Shown here one piece after another: positions 43,043-54,174 of a DNA stretch of 64,000 bases. The position numbers were made by a program, and so were the translations under genes. The stretch is from Massospora cicadina. Taxonomy: Eukaryota > Entomophthoromycota > Entomophthoromycetes > Entomophthorales > Entomophthoraceae. The stretch covers positions 1 through 64,000 of the forward strand of contig JAKSZP010014935.1 of the NCBI GenBank assembly GCA_022478985.1, in the 5' to 3' direction. How positions within the stretch are numbered: the first letter of the stretch is position 1; each line of letters opens with the position of its first letter. Below the pieces are notes generated by a model. It had not been told where the DNA came from and did no database searches. It saw nothing but the letters and a program-made list of their open reading frames with translations.

Positions 43043-43990
43043 GTGCTTTTTCATGAGAATAAGAATATTACTGAGCAGCTCAACCATGCCTTCCGCCAAC
43101 TGCTCCTAGTGGGTGGTCATGCCAACCAACTTGCCAACCTTTTGAGAAGCACAAAGGAGCATCTAGACTGTGCGGAGTATAAATTAGATAAGGTTGTTAA
43201 GGAAAAGGAAATCTGCAGTGACAGGCTGCTCTCATTTAACTGCAAAGTTACAATATATGGGTTTTTCAAGCAGTTTGAGTTTGCCATAGAGGGGGCTTCT
43301 GATCAATGAAAAGCTAAACTATTGTTATCTGCGTTGGATGTTTCAAGCGCTGATCAAGTTACTTGTTATCTTAAAGACAGTCCTGTAGCTTACCAAGAGG
43401 TGAAGGAGACTATAATTCGCCTATTTGGGGGCAAAGTGAAAATGGCGCAGCGCAAGGCGGACTTTTTAACAATATCTTTTCTAAAAATTGAGTCTTTATT
43501 ACAGTTTGCGGAGCGGTTCACTAAAGAGGCTCATTTGTTGGGTGTCAATGTCTTATCTAATGAGGAGGTGGGCATAGCAATGATGGCAGCTATCAAGCCC
43601 TACCGCGAATTGCATAATGCTATGGCATACACTCTTCAGGAGGATTCAGAGTTACTCAAAATCATCCATCATTTATGTCGTTTATCCGCCACCTTTAGTG
43701 CTCCCAATGTGGAGCGGAAGGATCCTGTATCTTCCATGGATATTCCGCTAAAAGTAGGATCCCGCCAATATGGGGGTAATTGGTGGGTCACTCCTCGATC
43801 ACTTAATTTCTTGGCGGGTTCTCTATGTCCCTATTATGATCAAACCATTTATCCTTGGGCTTATAATAAACTGTAGTTCAATAAAAGACCTAGACCTTCT
43901 GAGGTGATTTTGAGATGAGTGCCAGTCCCAAACGGTTGTTTCTAGTGTGGCCTAATGGGTCATTATGCGATTAGTTGTCAGGCCAAACCC
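43043..43990 (+). pseudogene. Gypsy D Gag, shortened
   Basis: An 88-codon ORF joins a helical segment (LNHAFRQLLLVGGHANQLAN; EYKLDKVVKEKEICSDRLLS) directly to the capsid FFKQFEFAIEGASDQ (43,043-43,309). The capsid continues to 43,876 (LLSALDVSSADQVTCYLKDS; LQFAERFTKEAHLLGVNVLS). Knuckle C-F-stop-C-GLMGHYAIS-C near 43,937-43,980, with TAG inside. Compared with gypsy C, about 1 kb of N-terminal extension is missing. Confidence 0.82.
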
Positions 43991-44399
43991 AAGGTCCACG
44001 CAGTATCCGTTGGGCCATATGAACAGGGAAAAGGGCGAGCGAAGAGATGGGACGCTCTGCTTCTGCTAATTCAATTGTAATTGTCCCTGATGTACATCAT
44101 GAATCACCCTGTGTCACCTCCAGGGCACATTCTGAGGATTTACTATACCAACAGGTCCCTTACCACCTTCTGGAATCAAGCTGAGGTAGAGACCCCAATA
44201 ATGCAGACATGGGGCTCTGCCAAGACGTGTAAAAGCCATATGCCTGGCAAATCCTTGAGCGGAATGGTACAATCGGCGGTGAACCCTTCACATATGTTGC
44301 TGCTTTGGAGGGGGTGGATGTGGAGGTTCCTGTAGAAAAGATTGCTCAAGAGTATCCTTATGTTGGGGCTGGTGTGTAAACTTTTCTGGGTAATCAAAC

Positions 44400-45300
44400 G
44401 CCCTTGAATGTTTATGCATTGTACGTTAAGGGTTCTTCTTATTCAGAATGCACCTACTGTGACATATTCATACAGAATACCAAAAATTTGGGCAATCATT
44501 GATACAGGCGCTCCTGTCAATATAATATCCACCGAGCTTGTGGCTATGCTTATGCTGAAGCTAGATGTGGACCACCAAGTAGTGTATGTTACTGCGGAGG
44601 CACAGAGCACTGTGTCAAAAGGCTCGTATAGCTCATTGCCTTTGAGGTTCGGGTCAGCCGGCGTATCTGCTCCAGCTGTGGTGTTGCCTAATGACCACTA
44701 AGACATGTTGATCGGGGCTGCATTTAAGTGGCACTTTGGGGCTGTGGTGAATATGGCGGAAGAAACCATCAGTGTCCTGGGACAACAGATCCCTATCTAT
44801 TTTACTTCCAGCGGAGTCCTAGAGGACCCAATCCGCTCCAGGAAAATTATTTTGACTACAGCAATGGTGTGATTCCTGTAAAATATTGACAGATGAAGTG
44901 GAAAAACTGACACGCTTCCAAACCAGATTTATGAGTACAAAGGGATTCCGCTGCAAGCTGCAAATGCTTAGATGATCCCTTTATGGCATCAGGTCATAAT
45001 TGGGACAGAGCTCGAAATTGATATACTGGGAGGTCTGTGGAGAGGTTGTGGGGCCTTATCAGCAATCACAGCTCAAACCTCATGTGGCTCCAGGGTTACT
45101 GTTACCAGGGCAGGGGGAAGTGAAGGTGTTGGTAGCTAATCTGCAAAAGGAGGTGATGAAGGTTCAGCGGCACCAAGTGGTCGCTTACCTACACCTGGTT
45201 CCTATTAATGAGGTCCACCAGATACATGACTTTGGTTCCTGGGAAGATCTTGGCTTGCCTCGAAAAACCCTCTTCGGCATAATGATGTTGGTTCCATGGG
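44400..45300 (+). pseudogene. Gypsy D protease and linker
   Basis: IWAIIDTGAPVNIISTELV with intact DTG (44,408-44,701), SAPAVVLPNDH, then a stop where C has YNMLIG. Linker GLLLPGQGEVKVLVANLQKE and HQVVAYLHLVPINEVHQIHD (45,000-45,260). Confidence 0.85.
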
Positions 45301-46240
45301 AGGCGCTAACTGGTCTATTGGAGGATCAGAAGGACAGGGTGATGGATCTGTTCGAGAAACATCGCAGCATTTTTGCAACTAATGATCACAACTTGGGTTG
45401 CACTTGCGAGGTCATACATTGGGTGGACATGGGAGACCACCCCTATCAGGTCATGACCTATCTGACGCTCGAAGGCAGCAGAAGAAGTTGTATCTGCAGA
45501 AATATATATATTGGTGGAACAAGGAATGTTGGAGCCGTCAAAGAGTCCCTGGGAATCTCTGGTGCTTATTGTCAAAACAAAAGATGGCTCCAATCAAGTA
45601 GTAATCAATTATTGGAAGCTTAACAGCATTACAAAAGATTCATACCCGCTTCTACAGATCAATGACTCTTTAGATCAGTTAGTTGGGGCAAGTATTCCTC
45701 TGCTATGGACTTGATATCAGGGTACTGGCAGATCGAGTTGCCAGCGGTGGAACAATAAAAGTGCGCTATAATTACCACAAAAGGACTTTTCCAGCCTACG
45801 CGTATGCCACAGAGTTTGTGCAATGCCCCTGCTACGTTCCAGCGGGCTATGGACAATATTTTGGGTGACTTAAAGCTGTCTTGCATTCTTGTCTACCTTG
45901 ACGATATTGACATGTTTTTGTGGACATTCACGGAGCATCTTGAACACCTGGAGCAAGTATTCCGCCACCTTGCTGAGGCTAATATCAAGATTAAGCCCCG
46001 AAAGTGCCACTTTTTTAAGGAACAATAAAAAACCTTGGCTTTGTGGTAGACTAAAAAGGTCTTAGTCTGCAGCTGGCCAAGGTGGAAGCCATCCGCAAGA
46101 TGACTTGGCCAAGCAATAAGTGAGATATCCAGGTGTTCTTGGGGATGGTCAGTTACTACCGGTGGTTCATTACCAACTTCAGCTGTATTGGGGCTCCACT
46201 CTTTGAGCTACTTAAGAAAAACGCTGCCTTTAACTGGACG
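45300..46240 (+). pseudogene. Gypsy D reverse transcriptase
   Basis: EPSKSPWESLVLIVKTKDGS and VVINYWKLNSITKDSYPLL (45,511-45,714), GYWQIELP (45,721), MPQSLCNAPATFQRAMDNIL and catalytic YLDDIDMFLWTFTEH (45,804-46,028), QVFLGMVSYYRWFITNF (46,131-46,180). Frames change near 45,715 and 46,030. Confidence 0.9.
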
Positions 46241-46249
46241 AATTGATGT

Positions 46250-46799
46250 CAGACCACTTTTGATGTATTACAAACCACGTTGGCTAGCGCGCCTGTTTTA
46301 CAATACCCCGAGAATTGAAAAAGAGTTTATTGTGCAAATGGACGCTTAGCTTTCAGCTGTAGGCGCTGTATTATCACAAAAACATGATGATGGTGTGGAG
46401 CACCCCATTGCATATTGCAGCCGCAGTTTAACTGGCCCTGAACGGAAATACACTGTGACTGAGCGGGAGTGTTTAGCAGTAATTTATGCATATAAACAAT
46501 TCTGGGTCTACCTCCATGGGGTGTAATTCAAAGTGGTAACAGATAATGCCTCCTTGCGCTGGCTACAGAATCTGTGGGAACATGAAGGGCAGCTTGCGCG
46601 ATGGGCTTTGAAGCTCCAAGCGTATGATTTTAAGATCACGCATCAGCTAGGGGCGAAGCATCAGAATATGGACTGTCTTTCTCAATTACCCATGGTCGCC
46701 ATTACAGCCAATGTGGCAGATATAATGTACGAAAAAATGATTGTGGGCAATTATCATGATGAGCTGCTGTCCGTGATCAAAGTGTTAGATGGGCTTTGA
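46250..46799 (+). pseudogene. Gypsy D RNase H
   Basis: DGVEHPIAYCSRSLTGPERK, YTVTERECLAVIYAYKQF (46,395-46,505), then VTDNASLRWLQNLWEHEG and KHQNMDCLSQLPMVAIT (46,533-46,799). One stop (TAA at about 46,525) separates the halves. Confidence 0.88.
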
Positions 46800-46849
46800 C
46801 AGGATACATTCTTGCGCAATAGGGACTTATATAAGCGGATGGGGGAATC

Positions 46850-47880
46850 AACGCTGAGTTTTCCAAAACCCTCTGCCAGGCCTGCGAACATTATAAAGCC
46901 CATAGGGCGGTAGGTCATGGAGTTTTGAAAAAGACGCTGGAGTTCTTGCGACCCCACTACTATTGGGAGAGTATGCACTATGATTTGCTTGACATGGTTG
47001 TTGCCATCAGTGCCAAGTGGAGAAACCATACCACTGGAAGACCACCTACCAGCTAGTTAAGCCTTAGTTCGCATGGCATACAGTTTCATTAGACGTGGTG
47101 GGGCCTCTGCTGACTGGCACAAACCGCTCCAAATATATAATAGTTGCCATCAACTATTTGACAGATGGGTGGAAGCAAGGGCTATCAAGGATTTGGGGCT
47201 GTCACTACTGCCAAGTTCATCCTAGAGTGTGTTATTCAGCGCATTGGTTGTCCGCAATTATTCTAACAGACAATGGAACCAATTTCACATCACATATATT
47301 GGCCAATTTGAACAAGCTAATGGCAATCTGCAGGGTTTCAACTACCCCCTACCACCCTGAATCTAACGGTATGGTGGAATGGGTCAATGGGACATTGGTA
47401 AATATTCTACGCAAGCTTGTAAATGAGCGGCCGTCAGACTGGAGCACCCTTTTATCCACCGCTGTCTTTGCATACAATATTAGCTACCACTCAGCAACCG
47501 GTAAGAGTCCATTCCAATTGCTCTATGGATGACATCCAGCACTACCTGCATTACTTTACTACTGTGTAGAGGGTACCGGCGGAGTTGAGCCCCACCACTA
47601 TTTGTCTACCTTAATAAATATGCTAATTAAGCTCCAAACTGAGGCATATTCCACTAGTCTTGCCGAGAAGATTCAGGATCATGCGGCTGATCAATATAGA
47701 CGCAGCGTTCTTCCGCAGTTTAGGGTAGGAGAATTGGTTCTGTTTCATGACCAACATGGGTTCAGAAGAAGGAACAAGCTTGCCAGAATATGGATTGGAC
47801 CATTTGAGATCATTGAGAATACCGGGGCTGATGCCTACACCATTAAGGAACCTGCAGGTGGTAAGATAATCAACTGAGTA
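46850..47880 (+). pseudogene. Gypsy D integrase
   Basis: AVGHGVLKKTLEFLRPHYYW-like zinc region (46,915-46,980), core with [39 protein letters not shown] and YNISYHSATGKSPFQLLYG (47,095-47,532), C-terminal part LVLFHDQHGFRRRNKLARIW (47,602-47,877). Catalytic Asp and Glu are visible. No chromodomain. Confidence 0.9.
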
Positions 47881-47942
47881 CACGCGAAGTTCCTTTGGCC
47901 CTACAAGCAATAGGCGCTTATAGTCCAGTCAAGGGGGAGTAA

Positions 47943-48475
47943 TGTCAAGATTTCAATATGACTGGGTGATAAGCTAGTGTTCCAGTGAATTGTTAATTAG
48001 ATGTTAAGTGAGCTCTGAGGGCGAGTAATAGGTTAGAGCAATGTGAGGTAAATTGATTAAATCAATTAGGGTTTGGTATTTGAGGAAATTCTTTTGAAGC
48101 CTCAAGGGTCAAACGAATTCTACATTGATAGCGAATTGAGAATTAATAAGCAAAATGTGTCAAATCTGTTGAGGAATACTGAGGGTTAAAGATTGAGCGA
48201 GAAAGAGAAAGAGAAAAAGGGAGAGGTTTTTAGTTGAAGAAAAGAAGAAGTGAGCAGGAAAAAAATAGGGAATGTGCGCAGAGAGGGTCTGAAGTTAGAT
48301 CATATTAAATATAAATATTAGCGACATTGGGGCGATTGCCTCATATTTTTATATCTAAGGTTATTACATTTAATTGAGGTCCAACGATATCCATATCATT
48401 TGGCCATTGCTCAGTGGGCTAAACCTTGCGCAAATTGTTCAGCAGAGATAGGCCATATCTGCCAAAAAGTTAACA
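47943..48475 (+). repeat. Gypsy D 3' LTR
   Basis: 533 bp, TGTCAAGATTTC...AAAGTTAACA, preceded by the purine tract AAGGGGGAGTAA. Confidence 0.92.
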
Positions 48476-48479
48476 AGCC

Positions 48480-49060
48480 CAAACATACAATGCTGCTCTT
48501 CTGAAGAGTCAAAAGATAAAATGGAGAGAAAATGTGAACAGAACACTGTGAGATTTAAAATCACACTCAAAATCTTTGGTATTTGGTAAGGCATATGCTG
48601 AAGCCGTCTCAGATGAAGACTCTAATTCCTCCAAACAGGGGGTAGGGGTGCTTCAGGAGTGGGCTTCAGAAGAGGCGCAAACTAAGCTTATGTATCTTAG
48701 GCCACAGTGGCAAGTCGCTCATGGTGCTACCATCTGACATAGAAATATTTAATACATGGCTATTGCCCAAACAAAGTTAAATATTAGCCTTCAAATTTAA
48801 TTCTAACATCAATTTTTAGCCACCAACCCACTCCCAAGGTAATTGGGTACATTAAGTTTTAAAATTCAAAGAAGTGGTCAGCCAAGTGGAGCATGTCAAC
48901 TTGATAATCAACCAGACCCTGAACCCTCAATATATGAATGCCTTGGGAGGCCCCTACCCTCACCATATCACCAGATAGATAGCGCAACCCAAGGTATTCA
49001 TTTAGGTACAAGTTAATAAAATTCCCTGATGCCATAGTATACACTCAAATTGTTGTTATA
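48480..49060 (-). pseudogene. Chromovirus 2 protease-like region
   Basis: Minus strand ORF (48,859-49,044) MYTMASGNFINLYLNEYLGL then MVRVGASQGIHILRVQGLVD. It resembles the retropepsin sequence D-[ST]-G-A-x-x-N-F-I; the catalytic Asp-Ser-Gly is lost. The remaining 48,480-48,858 would be the PR-RT linker, barely readable. Confidence 0.5.
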
Positions 49061-49379
49061 AACCTCCCTGAAGGGAAAGAGTAGCTAGAAAAAAATATCC
49101 TTAACATTCTTTATTAAATGCAGTTATTGCTGCCAAACCCAAGGTAGAATCATATTCATGCATAATAATGTCTCATTGATAACTTCTTCCTAAAAAAGAA
49201 AGGAGTGTAATATTTTGCCACCCTTATGTCAAATGGGACATAGCCAGCATCATTTTCTGCAAATAAAAACCTGTCACCATAATTCTTAGTTAAAAGTTTT
49301 ATCAACTTATGAGTGCGGCGGAATATGACGGGGGTTAGTCTAAGATTCTAAGGGGTGATATGATATACTGATATTGCCT

Positions 49380-50040
49380 CAGGCCGGCTTCCAAAGGAAA
49401 TTAAAAATGGTTCAAATATATAAAGTTTTTAACAAAACTGGAGTTTTCAGGTTCCAGAGGCACCATACCTGACGTAATATCAGTTTGTGCCCCATTATCC
49501 ATCATCAAGAAGGCGATACTTCCTTCTATGATGGTTTGCATTATTCTGAGGAATGGAGCTACTGAATGCCCCATTTAATCAAAGTGACTTTAACAAAAAC
49601 GTCTTAGTAAACCCTTGCTGACCTCAGGTTTCACCAGGAGTAAAGCGTAGAACCAAAAGATGCCACCAAGATTAATAAAAACATGGCCGTCTGTAATTGT
49701 TACCTATAGATGTGGCTTTTTGTGAAAAATTTACGTCCAAAAATCTAAAGATCTTGATTATATGATGCCTAAGCCTCAGCAGACCCTCACGCTTTCCAAA
49801 AAGGAAGGTATGAGAGCCACAAATTTGCCAATTGTAAAAGGGATCTAGACTTTCCAGGTGTGTTATTTATAGGATTGGCTTCCAGTAAAACCTTCACGGC
49901 CAAATATCTAAAAAATTTAATTATTTTATCCGACTCAAGCCCCAGTAAACCCTTGCGCTCTACCAAAAAGGATGCTAAGGAAGCAACAGACGCCAAAATT
50001 TCAAAAGTAAATTGGCTTTTACAAGGCCAGTTACTATAGG
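49380..50040 (-). pseudogene. Degenerate ankyrin-like repeat ORF
   Basis: Minus strand. Unit one: ERKGLLGLESDKIIKFFRYL, then AVKVLLEANPINNTPGKSRS and LLQLANLW (49,800-49,960). Unit two: KREGLLRLRHHIIKIFRFLD (about 49,730-49,795). Further on: SIAFLMMDNGAQTDITSGMV and PLEPE (about 49,450-49,515). VKVLLEANPINN and MDNGAQTDITSGMVPL match the VKLLLEAGADVN and DNGAxxxxxxxxTPL parts of ankyrin repeats. The units recur about every 150 bp. It sits where chromovirus 2 gag is expected, but no capsid or knuckle is seen. It could be a captured host fragment or a separate pseudogene. Confidence 0.45.
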
Positions 50041-50825
50041 GGCTCTCAGTGAAACACCAAAAGACAAATTAATGGACCCTCCTTTGGTTGGGGCAGGGAA
50101 TAATAGATGAAGGAACCAATTGTAGGATTGGAAGAAGCAAGAGGAGGGCACCAATCCTAATTGTCCACTGACCAGCTAATTACATTTTTTATAAATAATG
50201 ACGCTTTAATGATGGAAGAACACAGTAAGCCTTGGATCCAACAGCATTTATATAAATAGGGGACCCAAAAGTACTCTAAATCAACTGGGTGCAAATGACC
50301 CAGAGAAGGTTTGGAAGGCATAGAACCTGGGTTGCCCCGTTTTCAATTAGCGGTCCAAACCTTATATTGCCTCCTTCATCCTCAACATAAATTCCCAAAC
50401 TATATATAAACAGTCAGAATCCATAGTAAAAACTGCCACAGCGGCTCAATACCAGAAGAAGTTTATCAAGGGCTGATTTTATTATAATTGATATGCTTTG
50501 GAAAAATTGAAAACCCGAGCAACAGGGCCTCAAATGGTCCAGAACCACCAAGTATTCATAGAAAAGGTAGAAGTCACAATATGGGATATAAAAAGAGAAA
50601 TTCCAAGCTGGCCCAACACCAAAATAAACGATAACTCCATGGACAGAAGCATCTAAACCACAGTGCACAGCTAACACACTCCATGACCACTAAGAGAAAA
50701 TCTCAACAAAATAAAAGTCCAATAGGAGAAAAGGGTTTGTCGTCTAATATGAGGAGATTGTCTATTTCTCTCCAGAAAACATCATTACTAAAATCAGGGT
50801 AAACACACCCAGCATGGTGCTCCCA
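50041..50825. other. Unassigned region next to the chromovirus 2 5' LTR
   Basis: An 87-codon minus ORF (50,414-50,677) is rich in aromatic residues and not recognised. On the minus strand TGGGAGCACCATGC (50,814-50,827) next to the LTR is a plausible primer-binding site. Confidence 0.4.
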
Positions 50826-51414
50826 ACTTTAGCGCTTATGGAAGAAATCCATGATACCGCCATAAGGAGGTATACCTCAAGGACAACAAAATGTAGTATA
50901 GGTTAGACAAATATATATAACAAATGTCCTTTTATTGTAAGTGAGATGGTCAAGAGTTAGATTGGTCAGAGCACAACTATCATAAGGGAAAAATTAAAAA
51001 TTTAGGCCTCCACCAATTTGTTGAGCTTATAATCAACTCTAGTCAGTATAATGAGGCCTCCATACATAGTAGTTTTGTATCTCATATAAGCACAAACTCA
51101 AGACTTTGAAAAATATCTGAACTCTCCAATTATTTGTTATAAAAAATTCTTTAAAGAATACAATCCCCATTCAGGAAAAGTGTATATAACTGTTATCAAT
51201 TAACTATACTGGTAATCTTTAACCCCTTTTGCTGTCATGTCTGGGCCCTCATCACGCGATTCCTTAAGATGAACTTTGTACTGCTTGGCCTTAAGCCAAT
51301 GTTTAACTACAGTGAGTCTAGAGTCAGGGAAAGCCAACTTGACTCTTCTGGCATGGTCCAGCTCCTCCTTAACCTTGAAGTTCACTAACACATTCATGTC
51401 ATTGAACCATGACA
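50826..51414 (-). repeat. Chromovirus 2 5' LTR
   Basis: Counterpart of 27,399-27,980. Minus-strand start TGTCATGGTTC at 51,414. A 71-codon minus ORF (51,200-51,415) starts at the LTR edge and is partly conserved in the other copy. Confidence 0.75.
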
Positions 51415-52815
51415 ATTAAACCCTCTTCTCACCACCAAGGAGTCGGTAAAGAAGATGAAGGGCGCATGTCAGGAAGTGATGGTGGCCAGAAGCCATTGCC
51501 AGCAGGAAGTTCTCAGCCTCTTACCATGCCAGAGGGCATCCTCCCCTAGTTTGTGCTTCATTAAGACAAGCAAGTTGATACTCAACAAGATTAAATAGTT
51601 TGATTAATCTCAGATACAAAATCACTTGTTCACCTTCCCTCCTTGACACCAGTGAAGGAGAGACCACCCAATAGGATCATGAGTTAAAACCATTTGATGC
51701 AAAATGGGGTTTTACTACCTTCTCTGTCCTTAGACACAGCCTGTTGGCCATCAAAGGAATTGTCACTGGCTCACTAGGTGAAATTGAGCCTCCAAATTTT
51801 TGTAAAAATTAATACCAATCCAGATATCCAGGTTGGATCAAAATTAGTATTGAAAGCACTGTAGTGTATCTATCAGTCTGAAATAAGCGCAATAGTGTTC
51901 ACAGATGGTTTTGAACACCCCCTATTCCTACCCATATAGCTCTTAATATAGTAGGCTCCAATAGCCTCCTGATGTCAGTCTATTCCTTTACTTTGTTTTA
52001 CAATAAACACGAACCTCAAGTAAAAAATAACTTTTGTGATTTATTTTAAATACAATTTATCTGAAAAACTTTTCCTGTTGTCATGTTTCAAGTCTAAACA
52101 GTTAATGGACCAAAGTGGTGAATTTAACCATGAAGCTGCCTTCCCTGTTTGAGTGGTGGTATTGGTATGAGGCCACTTGGTATAGTCGCTCATTTTAGAT
52201 GCCTTGCGGCATCACAACCTTTCCCTGCTCTTTAAAGTTTTATCCTCTCAGTTTTCAAGTTTGACTGCACCTCTGCAAGCTATGTCTCCCCTGTTACCAT
52301 TGATTCTCCCACCCCGCATTCTGTGACTAGGAATACTATCTCCTAAGAATCTGCTGCAGCCACCATTACTACTGTGTGGTTACTTGTAGATGTGTTGGAA
52401 ACCTTCATTGTTAATTGCCAGCCCTCAGTTCTTTCCTTTTTGAATAAAACAAATTTTCTGTTGGAGGTATACCCTTGGTATTAAAGCTTGTGTTTTGGGT
52501 TTCTACTCATCCAGACTGTTAGGACAGCCTTAGTCTTACTATCCATTGCGATGTCACAGTTAGATGTATAGAAAATCAAAATGTATTAAAGTAGATCTGA
52601 AATCAGGTAGTGGTTAGTTGAAGAAAATTAGGAGAACGCCTTAAAAAGGCATGTATATAAGTATGTTTGTCTCATATCTCCTCCTGAAAAATAAATCAAA
52701 GCTAAAAAACATTTTATTCATACAATTTTGATTAGTAGAAAAGACTTAGCTTGGTTTTATTTGTCAATCCTAAAAATTATAAGTTAAAAATATTAGACGT
52801 AAAAATGATATTTAT
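51415..52815. other. Relic LTR-like sequence, no gene
   Basis: No ORF with recognisable content. TGATGTCAGTCTATTCCTTT (51,973) and GATGTCACA (52,550-52,558) resemble the 3' half and end of LTR-1, so this may be the far part of LTR-a. AATAAA at 52,443. Confidence 0.35.
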
Positions 52816-54069
52816 GCCCAGAAACCCAACATCTAGTGATAGACTGCAAATAGCTCCCTTACAGATGCAAGCGGGTACCAGAGGCATTAGTGGCGCTTCA
52901 TACAGCTGAGCGACTTGGACCATGTCGTTTATGAGCGATGGGTGACTGCTCTGGCCCCCAATGACCCCCTACTATGCCCTTTTCTCGTTTTCTTCCTTTA
53001 TGAAAAAGATTAAGGAGTCTGTAGGGTAGTAGTTCAGATCAGGGGCCACCCGCAGGACCCCAGACTCATACCACACTCAGTCTGCTATATTCAATGCCTC
53101 TAGGGCCAAGAATACCAGCCTTAATGCTTGGAAACCCCTTATCAATTATGAAAGGCGGGTTCAATCACTAAATATGTGGTTAAGGGTCACATATTACTGA
53201 CCTATGTCGTATTTTGATCCCTGGAGTTTTGAATTCACTATTCCACCAGTGAAATCAATTCCATGAAACGGAATATGCCAAACGTTAAATCCAGGTGAAT
53301 CCACTTGATTTTGGGTCTATCAAAGTGACTCTGATGCTAATCTAAATATTTGCTACAAGAAGCTTTTATGAGTTTAGATAAATTTTTCAAGAACCCTTCA
53401 AACCTATGTTGCTCTTCTGGACTCAACTAATAGAAACTAAAGAAAAGAGGGCCTAAGCCAGGCATGCTCAAAGCCACCTTCCAATCCCCTCCACTCTACA
53501 AAAATTAAAGACAATAGCCCCTCCTAGGCTCTATTGTCAGTTCATTTTCCAATTTGAGCTTTTCTCTATTTAAACTCTGTTCTTTCCTAATTACACTCTG
53601 TGTACTCCGCCAGTTAACCAATTTCAACACTCTTTTTTTGATCTAAAGAGAAGCGCTCCACCGTCAGCAATATGGCTTTAAATATTGTTGTTTGGGCACT
53701 CTGATCACTGAATCCAGCAGCTCCAATATACTAGAAAAAGTTACAAGATGATAATTCACAGATTTCTTCCTCAATCCGCCATATCAGAAGGTTATTCTAA
53801 TCTGCCAGATTTGCCCCAATGACCCACCATTGGGATGGCGCGATCTGGCAGCAAAGGGTTATTAACCCATCGCTCACAAAGGCCATCTTCCACTGCCAGA
53901 TTTATCCAGCTGATCCACCACTGGTACAACGTTATTTAAGCAACAAGTGACCTTTTAACTTACCAATTTGGTACAGCATGTATGAGCAAAGAACGCCTGT
54001 CTGTAAGCCTTGTTGAACTATCCCTGAGGCTTAATTGGGATAAATTTCTATTTATAATTAAGAAGCGTT
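52816..54069. other. Second relic LTR-like region
   Basis: Holds hairpin copy g, and near 53,780-53,850 the complementary phrases ATCTGCCAGAT and ATCTGGCAG. A weak inverse match to the motif (CCATCGCTCA) is at 53,867. No coding region identified. Confidence 0.35.
52895..52951 (+). other. Conserved LTR hairpin motif, copy g
   Basis: GCTGAGCGACTTGGACCATG, then TTTATGAGCGATGGGTGAC. Diverged; the right arm GAGCGATGGGT is well kept. Confidence 0.6.
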
Positions 54070-54090
54070 GTAAGCTGGCAGCCATCCTTT

Positions 54091-54146
54091 TTATCACCCC
54101 TGGAAGATTTGGCCCATGTAATGGATGAGAGTTGGTTAATAGCGTA
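54091..54146 (+). other. Conserved LTR hairpin motif, copy h
   Basis: ATCACCCCTGGAAGATTTGG, then CCCATGTAATGGATGAGAG and TTGGTTAAT. Confidence 0.62.
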
Positions 54147-54174
54147 CCCCCTAAAAATAGTGCATCTTTGACCT

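Larger units (their letters stand above)
42356..48475 (+). mobile_element. Gypsy D, full-length decayed Ty3/gypsy
   Basis: LTRs 42,356-42,880 and 47,943-48,475 (about 530 bp; both contain AATATGACTGGG and AAGCTAGTGTTC). Flanks AACCC (42,351) and AGCCC (48,476) differ at one base. Inserted in the chromovirus 2 RT. Encodes a shortened Gag, protease, RT, RNase H and integrase, closest to gypsy C. Confidence 0.92.
27399..51414 (-). mobile_element. Chromovirus 2, heavily interrupted
   Basis: Two copies of an approximately 585-bp repeat (27,399-27,980 and 50,826-51,414) diverge exactly after CCATAACA/CCATGACA, i.e. minus-strand TGTTATGG/TGTCATGG, the LTR start. Between them on the minus strand, in correct order from right to left: a protease-like ORF (48,859-49,044), RT (41,770-42,355 plus its N-terminal edge at 48,480), RNase H (about 29,600-30,050), integrase (28,600-29,300) and a chromodomain (28,100-28,260). 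Gypsy D and a four-layer nest interrupt it. I could not establish a target duplication. Confidence 0.75.
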
